DNA from: Rhodococcoides corynebacterioides | GTDB taxonomy: Bacteria; Actinomycetota; Actinomycetes; Mycobacteriales; Mycobacteriaceae | Assembly (NCBI RefSeq): GCF_019834675.1 | Contig: NZ_JABUBU010000008.1 | Location: forward strand, 1-64,000 | Direction of reading: 5' to 3' | DNA length: 64,000 nucleotides | Part shown: in pieces, positions 56,711-64,000 of the stretch | Layout of the letters: every line of letters begins with the position of its first letter | Numbering within the stretch: position 1 is the stretch's first letter | The notes under the pieces: model-generated | Told to the model about the DNA's origin: nothing | The model's input: the letters and a program-made list of their open reading frames with translations, nothing else | Database searches by the model: none | Position numbers and translations under genes: made by a program

Positions 56711-57454
56711 ATGGACACCGAGGGGCAGGCCCGATCGAGCCTGACGCCCGCGCGGCTCGGGGAAATTCTCGGGGCGCTGGGCAGTCGCATCGAGGACACC
56801 GATCAGGTGGTCGAACTGCTGCAGCGCGCCGTCGACCTCGCCCACGACATCATCCCCGGTGCCGACAGTTGCGGCGTGACAATCGATTTCGACGGCGCCA
56901 CCTACACCGCGACGTACACCGACGAGCTGACGCTGACGGTCGACCGTCACCAGTACGAGGCCGGTGAGGGCCCGTGCCTGCACGCCTCGCGCACCGGCGA
57001 GAGCGTGGTGGTGAACTGCACCGAGCAGGACGAGCGGTGGCCCGAGTTCACCGACGCCGCCCGCGCGGAAGGTGTGCTCTCGGTGCTCGCCTCACCCATC
57101 CGGACCCTGGACGGGGTGATCGGCTCCTTCAATCTCTACGGCCTCGCCGAACGCGCCTTCGACGATCTCGACACCGACGTCCTCGAGGGCATCACGACGA
57201 CGGTGGGTCGCGCCATCGGTGAGCACGCGCGCTACAGCGACGCGACGTCGGCCGTGCGCGGACTGCGTGAGGCCATGGAGCAGCGAGCGCCCATCGAACA
57301 GGCCCGCGGCATCATGATGGCGATGGACGGCGTCGACGCCGAGGCCGCGTTCGCGACGCTCACCGCCGAGGCGCAGCGCCGGGGCATGCGCGTCCGCGAC
57401 GTCGCGGCGGAATTCGTCCGGTCGACGTCGGCGCGAGACCACTCCGCCGAGTGA
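56711..57454 (+). CDS. GAF-ANTAR antitermination regulator
   Basis: 247 residues: a GAF sensor domain (about 30-180, with YEAGEGPCLHASRTGE) and a C-terminal ANTAR RNA-binding domain (about 190-240, IEQARGIMMAMDGVDAEAAFATL). ANTAR proteins bind dual-hexaloop RNA and prevent termination. The ligand and RNA targets are unknown. It is divergent from the GH13 gene and convergent with the GGDEF-EAL gene, seven bases apart. Confidence 0.9.
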   Translation: MDTEGQARSSLTPARLGEILGALGSRIEDTDQVVELLQRAVDLAHDIIPGADSCGVTIDFDGATYTATYTDELTLTVDRHQYEAGEGPCLHASRTGESVVVNCTEQDERWPEFTDAARAEGVLSVLASPIRTLDGVIGSFNLYGLAERAFDDLDTDVLEGITTTVGRAIGEHARYSDATSAVRGLREAMEQRAPIEQARGIMMAMDGVDAEAAFATLTAEAQRRGMRVRDVAAEFVRSTSARDHSAE

Positions 57455-57461
57455 CCGGGTC

Positions 57462-59708
57462 CTAGCCCGCGCGTCGGGTCCGGAGCATGTCCGTCATGGT
57501 CTCGGCGTCGGTGGGTTCGGCGAGCCAGAAGCCCTGAGCCAGATCGCATCCGCTCTCACGCAGCCGCTCGAACTGCGCCTCCGTCTCCACTCCCTCGCCC
57601 ACGACGGTGACGTCGAACGCATGGGCCAGCGACACGATCGCCGACACGATGGCCTCGGGTCGCTTGCCGGGCATGGCCTGGATGTAGCTCTGGTCGATCT
57701 TGAACGCCTGAATCACCGGATAGCGGTTGAGGTAGGTGACCGAGCTGTGTCCGCTGCCCAGATCGTCCAGCAGGATCGACACCCCCATGCGGTGCAGCTC
57801 GGTGAGGGCGTCGCGCACCTGGGCGGTGTCGGCGAGCCACACGGTCTCGGTGATCTCGAGCCCGAGGCGCCCGACCGGCAGGCCGGTGTCCGCGAGCACC
57901 CGGGCGACGGCCGAGACGAAGCCGGGCTGCCGCAACTGCAGCGCCGAGACGTTCACCCGCACACCGATGTCGGCGATGGCCTGCCACTCGGCGGCCTGCC
58001 GGCACGCGGAGTGCAGCGCCCACAGGCCCAGTCGGTCGATCTGGCCGGTGCGCTCGGCGATGGCCACGAACGTCTCCGGACTCACCGACCCGAGCGTCGG
58101 GTGGTCCCACCGCGCGAGCGCCTCCACCGCCGCGATCCGCCCGGTGTCGATGTCGAAGATGGGCTGGTACGCCAGCGTCAGGTACCGGCTCTCCAGCGCG
58201 GCCCGCAGGTCCGCCGACAACGCCAACTGCAGGCGTCGGTGCTCGCGATCGTCCCGATCGAACAGGGCGAGATGGCCCCGGCCGGTGTCCTTCGCGCGGT
58301 ACATCGCGACGTCGGCGCGGCGGACCAGCTCGTTGACCGGGACGTCCGTCGTGGTGACCGCGACCCCGATGCTGGCCGTGATGACCAGATCGTTCCCGTC
58401 CACCGAGACCGGGGCGCGGACGGCGTCGGCATAGTTCGCGGCCGCGGCCACCGCGTCGTCCTCGTCCCGCAGGTTCTCGCACACCACGACGAACTCGTCG
58501 CCGCCGAGCCGGGCCACGGTGTCACCCGGCCGCGACGCTCGGGCCAGCCGCGCGGACACCTGGATCAACGCGGTGTCGCCGGCCTCGTGGCCCAACCCGT
58601 CGTTGATCGACTTGAAGTCGTCGAGGTCGATGAGCATGACGGCGGTGCAGGTACCCGCGGTCACGCCGCGCTGCACCGCGGATCCGATGCGGTCGTGGGC
58701 GAGCGCGCGGTTGGGAAGGCCGGTGAGCGGATCACGCAGGCTGCGGTACCGCAGCTCGCGCTCCACTCCGACACGGTGCACCGCCGCCGCCAGCACGTCG
58801 GCCACCTCGTCGAGGATGGACGGCTCCGGCACGACGTCCGACGAGCGCGCCGGGGCCACGAGCGGACCGGGCGCGGCCCCGACACCGGTGACGTTCAGGC
58901 CGAACACCGCGAGCACGCCCCACGGACGACCCGCACCGTCGATGGGGACCGCGACGGCGTTCCCGAGTCCCGCGCCCAGCATGGCGTCGGCGTCGACCCG
59001 GTCGTCCCCCGGGTCACCGCGCCACAGGATCGGCGCGCCGGTTTCCCCGACGAGGGCCGGAACGGAGTCACCGCTGCGCGCCGCGGCGGCATCGGCGTCG
59101 CCGGTGACGGCGACCGTCTCGACGGTGGCGGGGTCCGCGTGCACCCGCGACACCGTCGCGAGGCGGGCGCCGAGCAGGTAGGCGACCGTGTCCGCGGCGG
59201 CGGCCAGCAGATCGTCCATCCGACCGCGCAGCGCGAGGCGGGACAGCTCGGCCAGCAGGTCGTGGCGCTCGACGGCGTCGCGCGACGCCCGCAGGACGGC
59301 CTGCAGCGGGTCGTCCGCACCTTCCGGCCCGTCGAGCGTGGGGGCCGGGGTGCGCAGGGTGGCGACGATCAACGGGTCGTCGTCCCGATCGTGAACAGCG
59401 AACGCCGAGGTCGACACAGGCACCCTCTCTCCGGACGACAACGCCACCTCGGCGCGGCCGAACCACGTATCACCCGCCCGAACCGTGCCCGGTGAACCCG
59501 GAATCCCGGCCGCGGGCACCTCGAGCGTCCAGGACTCGGCGGACGCCGCATGGTCCGCGAGGCGCAGACGTGCCGCGCGGTTGGCGCGCACGACGCGTCC
59601 GTCCGCGCGCACGAGCAGAACAGGGGCGGGGGAGCGATCCACCGCCGCGCCGACGGCGCGGACCAGCGCGGTGGGCCCGTCCTCCGGTTCCTGCTCGATC
59701 GCCGCCAC
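57462..59708 (-). CDS. PAS-GAF-GGDEF-EAL cyclic-di-GMP enzyme
   Basis: 748 residues: a PAS-like N-terminus (about 20-120), a GAF domain (about 150-310), GGDEF (about 320-480) and EAL (about 490-748). The cyclase motif LGGDEF is intact, and an inhibitory RxxD (RPGD) stands five residues before it. The phosphodiesterase motif EALARW is intact, but loop 6 reads DDLGSGHSS instead of DDFGTGYSS. It may both make and degrade c-di-GMP. The GTG at 59708 (AGGA upstream) is preferred over an in-frame TTG at 59798. Confidence 0.9.
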   Translation of the reverse strand: MAAIEQEPEDGPTALVRAVGAAVDRSPAPVLLVRADGRVVRANRAARLRLADHAASAESWTLEVPAAGIPGSPGTVRAGDTWFGRAEVALSSGERVPVSTSAFAVHDRDDDPLIVATLRTPAPTLDGPEGADDPLQAVLRASRDAVERHDLLAELSRLALRGRMDDLLAAAADTVAYLLGARLATVSRVHADPATVETVAVTGDADAAAARSGDSVPALVGETGAPILWRGDPGDDRVDADAMLGAGLGNAVAVPIDGAGRPWGVLAVFGLNVTGVGAAPGPLVAPARSSDVVPEPSILDEVADVLAAAVHRVGVERELRYRSLRDPLTGLPNRALAHDRIGSAVQRGVTAGTCTAVMLIDLDDFKSINDGLGHEAGDTALIQVSARLARASRPGDTVARLGGDEFVVVCENLRDEDDAVAAAANYADAVRAPVSVDGNDLVITASIGVAVTTTDVPVNELVRRADVAMYRAKDTGRGHLALFDRDDREHRRLQLALSADLRAALESRYLTLAYQPIFDIDTGRIAAVEALARWDHPTLGSVSPETFVAIAERTGQIDRLGLWALHSACRQAAEWQAIADIGVRVNVSALQLRQPGFVSAVARVLADTGLPVGRLGLEITETVWLADTAQVRDALTELHRMGVSILLDDLGSGHSSVTYLNRYPVIQAFKIDQSYIQAMPGKRPEAIVSAIVSLAHAFDVTVVGEGVETEAQFERLRESGCDLAQGFWLAEPTDAETMTDMLRTRRAG

Positions 59709-59920
59709 TGACCGTCCTGCGCCCTCCGGTACTGCGGTGCCCGCGTCTCGCCGCCCGCCGTAACGAGGCCACGAGACGGCGAACAGCCGACGAAACAAAC
59801 TGGAAGTTCAAAATGTAGCAGAAACCGAGACGATCCGACCGATCGACGAGGTCGCGCGAGGTTGCCCGAGCAGGGGGGTGGCCGCACCACGGCGACGCCG
59901 GGCGTGAGGGGGAACGAGGG

Positions 59921-59994
59921 TGGGGCGGGCGGGGCTCGAACCCGCGACCAATGGATTATGAGTCCACGGCTCTGACCGACTGAGCTACCGCCCC
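59921..59994 (-). tRNA. tRNA with CAT anticodon (elongator Met, or Ile2)
   Basis: Complete 74-base cloverleaf on the minus strand: acceptor GGGGCGG/CCGCCCC, D-arm AGCTCAGTCGGTCAGAGC, anticodon loop CTCATAA, T-arm GCGGGTTCGAGCCCCGC, discriminator A. It lacks the three G-C pairs of the anticodon stem and the 1:72 mismatch of an initiator. Elongator Met is the default reading; Ile2 (with lysidine) cannot be excluded from this copy alone. Confidence 0.85.
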
Positions 59995-60088
59995 GTCGCG
60001 CCCGGCGGTGACCCGCGGCGGCGCGGGCCATACGTTACCCGGTCGGTCGGCCGCGGTTGCCGCGGTGATGTCGGGGTACGCGACGGCC

Positions 60089-60250
60089 ATGAGCGAGTCC
60101 GAGAACGAACGCCAGAGCGAGTCCCCCGTGTCGGAGGATCCGTCGCACACCTCCGAGCGGCCCTACGACTCGACCCGCGATCCGGACGCGGATCCGGACG
60201 AGCTCGAGGATGCCGCCGGGACGCAGCCGGACCAGGCGGAGGGCGAGTGA
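60089..60250 (+). CDS. Small acidic, probably disordered protein, 53 residues
   Basis: Composition is dominated by Glu, Asp, Ser and Pro (SESENERQSESPVSEDPS, then DPDADPDELEDAAG). No fold or family was recognised. The ATG at 60089 begins the acidic part, and the upstream in-frame extension overlaps the tRNA flank and is unlikely. It is convergent with the next gene, six bases apart. Confidence 0.55.
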   Translation: MSESENERQSESPVSEDPSHTSERPYDSTRDPDADPDELEDAAGTQPDQAEGE

Positions 60251-60256
60251 GCCGGG

Positions 60257-62218
60257 TCAGGACGGGGTGAGGACGCCGACCCGCAGCATGTCGTAGACGG
60301 TGTCGGCGGGCTCCGGGCGGGCGTAGAGGTATCCCTGCGCGCGGGTGCAGCCGAGTTCGAGCAGCGCCTCCCGCGCCGCCACCGTCTCGAGCCCCTCGGC
60401 GATCAGGTCCAACCGGTACGCCGTCGCGAGGGTGACGACGGCGCCGACGATGGCGTGGTCGTCGGCGTCGGTGTCGAGGTGGGCGACGAACTCGCGGTCG
60501 ATCTTCACGGCGTCCACCGGCAGCGTCTTCAGGTGCGAGAGCGAGCTGTATCCGGTACCGAAGTCGTCGATGGCGACGCGGACGCCCAGGTCCCGAACCG
60601 CCGCGAGGGCGCGGGCGGCCAGTGTGACGTCGTGGACGACGGCGACCTCGGTGATCTCGATGCACAGGTCGCCGGGCGCGAGTCCGTGGCGCTCCAGCGT
60701 GGCCGCCACGACGCCGACGAAGTCCCGCGAGACCAGTTGCGCCGGAGAGACGTTGACCCGCAGCGTGATCGAGAGAGCGCCGAGCCGACGACGCCAGGAG
60801 GCGAAGGTCCGGCAGGCGTCGTTCAGCACCCAGCGGCCGAGTTCGGTGGCCAGGTTGACCGACTCCGCGATGCCGACGAACTCGACCGGCGGAATCATCC
60901 CGCGCGTCGGGTGCATCCATCGGACCAGAGCCTCGACGGCCGTGATGCGGCCGGTGGGCAGGTCGATCTCCGGCTGGAAGTGCAACAGCAGCGCGTCGTT
61001 CTCGATGGCCGCACGCAGATGCAGCTCGATGTCGTTGCGCAGCGCCGTGCGTCGGCGGATCTCGTCGGTGAAGAGCGAGACGGCGTTGCCGCCGGCGGTC
61101 TTGGCGGCCAGCGCGGCCTGGTCGGCGCCGGCGATGACGGAGTCGACGGTGTCGAGGCCCGGCCGGGCCACGGCCACCCCGATGCTCGCGGTCCGGGAGA
61201 CCACGTCCCCCGCCAGTTCGACACGCGCGGTGACCGACATCAGCAGACGGCACGCCTCGACGTAGGCCTCGTCCTCGGTGTCGGCGTCGGGGAGGACCAG
61301 GACGAACTCGTCTCCGCCCCACCGGCACAGCAGCAGATCGTCGTCCGAGAACCGGCGCAGTCGGTCCGCGACGGTGCGCAGGAACTCGTCGCCCGCGGTG
61401 TGCCCGAGCACGTCGTTCAGGGCCTCGAGGCGGTCCAGATCGAAGTAGAGCACCGCGAACCGGGGCCGACCCGCCGCCAGCCGCGCGGTCAGCTCGTCGG
61501 TCATGCCCCGGCGGTTGAGCAACCCGGTGAGGGCGTCGTGCCGGGCGGCCCAGCGCAGTCGGTCCTCGGCGAGAACCCGTGCCTGGACCTGGGAAAACAG
61601 CGAGGCGGTGGCCTTGAGTGCACTCAGTTCGTCGTCGGTCCACTGGCGGTCGCCCTGCGCCACCAATCCCAACACCCCGGTGGTGGCCGGACCCGACCGC
61701 AGCGGCACCGCCACCATGGACACCGCACTCATGCCCGACGCCGATTCCACCCGTTCGGCGTACTCGCGGGCGGGGGAGCCGGGCCGGAACACCAGGGGTT
61801 CCCGGAGATGTTCGGTGGCGGCGAAGACCGGGTCGGCGTCGGCGAACTCGACGACGCCGAGCGGGTCCGGATCCGGAACGTGCTCGCGCGGCGGCCATTC
61901 GGCGATCAGCGTGGTCGACCGATGGTGGGAGTCGTGGTGACGGAGGAACACCGTGTCGACGCCGAACCAGGCCTGCAGGTCGCGGAGACCGGCGCGGTAC
62001 GCGGTGGTGGCGGTGAGGGCGTCGGCGCCGATCAGGTGTGTCGCGACGCGGGTGACCAGTACGTCGAGGCTCGGTGAGCACTCCACCGTCGGTGCCTCCT
62101 CGCCCGCGCCGGCGAACGCATCCGCTTCGGCGCGTTCGGGAATCGCACTGTTCGGATCCCGGCGCGACAATACCGCGCACGGGCGCGTCGCACCCGTCCG
62201 TGACCGGTCGCGCGTCAC
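60257..62218 (-). CDS. GAF-GGDEF-EAL bifunctional c-di-GMP enzyme (Rv1354c-like)
   Basis: 653 residues: a GAF domain (about 50-215), GGDEF (about 220-385, motif WGGDEF) and EAL (about 395-645, motif EALVRW with intact DDFGTGYSS and a final GYLYARP). All catalytic motifs look functional, so both cyclase and phosphodiesterase activity are possible, as reported for the M. tuberculosis counterpart Rv1354c. The GTG at 62218 overlaps the stop of the upstream ThiF-nitroreductase gene by four bases (GTGA), so the two are co-translated, as with Rv1355c-Rv1354c. Confidence 0.9.
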   Translation of the reverse strand: MTRDRSRTGATRPCAVLSRRDPNSAIPERAEADAFAGAGEEAPTVECSPSLDVLVTRVATHLIGADALTATTAYRAGLRDLQAWFGVDTVFLRHHDSHHRSTTLIAEWPPREHVPDPDPLGVVEFADADPVFAATEHLREPLVFRPGSPAREYAERVESASGMSAVSMVAVPLRSGPATTGVLGLVAQGDRQWTDDELSALKATASLFSQVQARVLAEDRLRWAARHDALTGLLNRRGMTDELTARLAAGRPRFAVLYFDLDRLEALNDVLGHTAGDEFLRTVADRLRRFSDDDLLLCRWGGDEFVLVLPDADTEDEAYVEACRLLMSVTARVELAGDVVSRTASIGVAVARPGLDTVDSVIAGADQAALAAKTAGGNAVSLFTDEIRRRTALRNDIELHLRAAIENDALLLHFQPEIDLPTGRITAVEALVRWMHPTRGMIPPVEFVGIAESVNLATELGRWVLNDACRTFASWRRRLGALSITLRVNVSPAQLVSRDFVGVVAATLERHGLAPGDLCIEITEVAVVHDVTLAARALAAVRDLGVRVAIDDFGTGYSSLSHLKTLPVDAVKIDREFVAHLDTDADDHAIVGAVVTLATAYRLDLIAEGLETVAAREALLELGCTRAQGYLYARPEPADTVYDMLRVGVLTPS

Positions 62219-64000
62219 CCCCGCCTGCGACGGCTCGGCGGGGCCGGCGCCGCCCCGTGGGACAGGCGCATCACCAACCCGATCGACGCCGTCGGATCGA
62301 CGCCGAACAGACCCAGGAGACGCGACCGCAGTGCGGCCAGGACGTCGGCGTGACGCGGCGCGAGTTCCCGGAACTCCGAGTCGGTTCGCGCGTACAGGAA
62401 CACCGGGGACACCGGGTGCACCGCGAGGCCCCAGCGCTCGGCGGTGATCCAGACGCGTTGCACGGCCCGCCCGCCGCGGACGAAATCGGTGGGCCCGTCG
62501 CCGTCGACGACCACCACCCCGACGGCCGACGTCGCGGCGAGACGATCCCGCGCGTCGTCACCCAGGGCGGATCCGGTGTCCCAGTTCGCGAGATGGGCCA
62601 TGACCTCGGGTCGCCGCGCCACGTCGAGCTTGACCAGGTCGGTGCGGTCCATGGCGAGGGTGTCGACGTCGATTCCGGTGTCGGGGTCCGCATCTCCCGG
62701 CCACCGCAGCTCCGACATCATCTCCGCGTGCAGGTGCGGGGTCAGGTAGCGAACCCGGTCCGATTCCGCGAGGATCTCGCCGATCTCGGTCAATGCGACC
62801 CGGTCGCCGGTGAGCACGAACCGGCATCCCTCCGCGGCCGCGGCGTCGGCGAGAGCGCCCGCCGTCGCGGCGTCGACCGGGTGCGGCGTGCCGTGGTGCC
62901 GGTTGGTCGCCCGCGTGGTCATCGCGGGGAACAGCTCCGCGTCCGCCCGGCACATCGCGCCCGACCCCACCGTCACCTCCGCCCGGACCACGTCGTCCCC
63001 GAGATCGGTCACCGTCTCGGTCGTCGAGAACCCTTCCGCGGCGGCGGTGATGCGCGCGTTCAGCACCGCCGCGCCCACGGCGACCGCGCTGCCGCGCCGA
63101 CGCACGTCCAGTCCCGACGTTCGCCGCGGATCGAGGGTGACGGTCACGGACCGGTCGGTGGTCTCGACGATCCAGGGCTGGACGTTGCCACCGGACGGAG
63201 CGCGCCGCGTGTAGTACGCGAGGCGGTCGGCGAGGGTGGTTCCGGCGTCGTCCGGCGCGCGGCGGGCCGGGACCGGGGCCGCCGGCTCCGCAGTGCGAAT
63301 CACGCTGTCGCCGAGCCGGTCCAGGACCGCGTCGACGTCGATGCGGACGCGGCCCGAGGGCAGTGCGTCGCCCCGGGCCCAGCGCCGCACCGCCGCGGCG
63401 ACGGTCGCTCCGCCCAGGGCGACGTCGCCGCCGAGCTGGGGCCACGTCGACACCGTGCGATCGACTTCCACCATGGAGGCGGCGAAGCGCGCGGACACCT
63501 GATCGGCTCCGAGGATGGCCATGACGTACGGCACCTTGTCGTGCGTGCTCAGCCCGGCCACTCGGTCGGAGGTGACCACGCCCGCCGAGCCGTGGAAGAG
63601 CGGGCGGTCGGGTTCGAGGTCGAACCGTTCGACGTCCAGCAGGCCCCGGTCGGAGGTCTCCATGATCACTGGAACACGCTGTCGCCGTGCGGCTTCCCGG
63701 ACCAACACCTTGACGTCGAGGGAGTCGCACTCCTCGATCACCAGGTCGACGCCGGCGACGAAGTCGTCGACGGACTCCGGAGCGATGCCCTCGGGTCGGC
63801 AGCGGACGTCGAGGTAGGGATCGAGTTCGGCGATACGCCGGGCCGCGACGTCGGTCTTGGGCACGCCGAGGTCGAGGACGCCGGCGGGAATGCGGTTGAG
63901 GTTCGACAGGTCGAGGGTGTCGAAGTCCGCGAGATGCAGTTCGCCGCACAGGCCTTCGAGAGCGAGGGTGTGCGCCACCGCATGGCCCACGCTGAGCCCG
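62215..64000 (-). CDS. ThiF/E1-like and nitroreductase fusion (Rv1355c-like), 5' end outside window
   Basis: At least 594 residues, open at the right edge (in-frame G-L-S precedes the GTG at 63990). The N-terminal ThiF/E1-type adenylylation domain shows the nucleotide motif GLSVGHAVAHTLALEG and DLSNLNRIPAGVLDLGVPK (about 1-210). The C-terminal part (about 260-590) is a nitroreductase-like FMN fold (LADRLAYYTRRAPSGGNVQPW). The M. tuberculosis relative is labelled MoeY, but molybdopterin synthesis is not supported by the domains. Substrate unknown; a self-contained activation-plus-reduction chemistry is inferred. Confidence 0.85.
   Translation of the reverse strand, partial: GLSVGHAVAHTLALEGLCGELHLADFDTLDLSNLNRIPAGVLDLGVPKTDVAARRIAELDPYLDVRCRPEGIAPESVDDFVAGVDLVIEECDSLDVKVLVREAARRQRVPVIMETSDRGLLDVERFDLEPDRPLFHGSAGVVTSDRVAGLSTHDKVPYVMAILGADQVSARFAASMVEVDRTVSTWPQLGGDVALGGATVAAAVRRWARGDALPSGRVRIDVDAVLDRLGDSVIRTAEPAAPVPARRAPDDAGTTLADRLAYYTRRAPSGGNVQPWIVETTDRSVTVTLDPRRTSGLDVRRRGSAVAVGAAVLNARITAAAEGFSTTETVTDLGDDVVRAEVTVGSGAMCRADAELFPAMTTRATNRHHGTPHPVDAATAGALADAAAAEGCRFVLTGDRVALTEIGEILAESDRVRYLTPHLHAEMMSELRWPGDADPDTGIDVDTLAMDRTDLVKLDVARRPEVMAHLANWDTGSALGDDARDRLAATSAVGVVVVDGDGPTDFVRGGRAVQRVWITAERWGLAVHPVSPVFLYARTDSEFRELAPRHADVLAALRSRLLGLFGVDPTASIGLVMRLSHGAAPAPPSRRRRG

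Overview
The window is high-GC (roughly 70 % by eye), densely packed actinobacterial chromosome. Gene order, leaderless TAnnnT promoters and several family-specific proteins point to the order Mycobacteriales, most likely Rhodococcus (Nocardiaceae). From memory, the run comEC-holA-rpsT / ATP-grasp-alphaE-transglutaminase / lepA / trehalase / sulfate assimilation / hemW / hrcA-dnaJ2-rsmE-phoH-ybeY-CNNM-era / recO-uppS / zur-smtB / glyS / TPM protein / dgt-dnaG matches the Mycobacterium tuberculosis stretch around Rv2415c-Rv2342, and the last two genes match Rv1354c-Rv1355c. I see no insertion sequence, prophage, CRISPR array, rRNA gene or plasmid function, and no gene-free stretch above 300 bases.

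Layout. 1-1590: partial comEC; its first 106 bases are an exact inverted copy of 584-689, almost certainly an assembly fold-back. 1544-2881: holA and rpsT, convergent around a terminator. 3133-6712: a tightly coupled three-gene amidoligase-type operon (circularly permuted ATP-grasp, alpha-E, transglutaminase). 6719-9345: orphan PemK/MazF-like gene and lepA, whose only workable start codon appears to be ATC. 9352-10434: an AbiEi/DUF559-like gene flanked by 77-bp direct repeats. 10461-12503: GH15 trehalase-type hydrolase. 12571-22818: sulfur assimilation. A Cys leader peptide precedes subI-cysT-cysW-cysA, and a second leader of the RRHVDL type precedes nirA-cysH-cysD-cysN. CysN carries a vestigial APS-kinase domain without a P-loop.

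22916-31699: hemW, a small ParB-like protein, hrcA-dnaJ2-rsmE, and phoH-ybeY-CNNM/CBS-era with ATGA/GTGA overlaps. 31851-34214: FdhF/YdeP-type molybdoenzyme. 34351-39250: SRPBCC protein, recO-uppS-YbjN-like operon, zinc regulators smtB-zur with a palindromic operator, and glyS, which ends in a 30-bp tandem repeat. 39337-49237: TPM protein, ABC exporter with two-component system, YdcF-like protein, dgt, dnaG. 49385-54280: tRNA-Asn, membrane protein, SDR, YihY/BrkB, epimerase, and a hydroxamate-type formyltransferase with an IdeR/DtxR iron box over its promoter. 54326-64000: GH13 trehalose-synthase-like enzyme, GAF-ANTAR protein, two GGDEF-EAL proteins, a CAT tRNA, and a ThiF-nitroreductase protein that runs off the right edge.

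Functionally, the two cys operons form a complete sulfate-to-sulfide route through APS (transport, ATP sulfurylase, APS reductase, sulfite reductase), apparently controlled by Cys-codon attenuator peptides. Metal control appears twice (zinc: smtB/zur; iron: IdeR box). Cyclic-di-GMP enzymes close the window. Ten genes or leaders have a TAnnnT -10 element six or seven bases before the start codon, indicating widespread leaderless translation.
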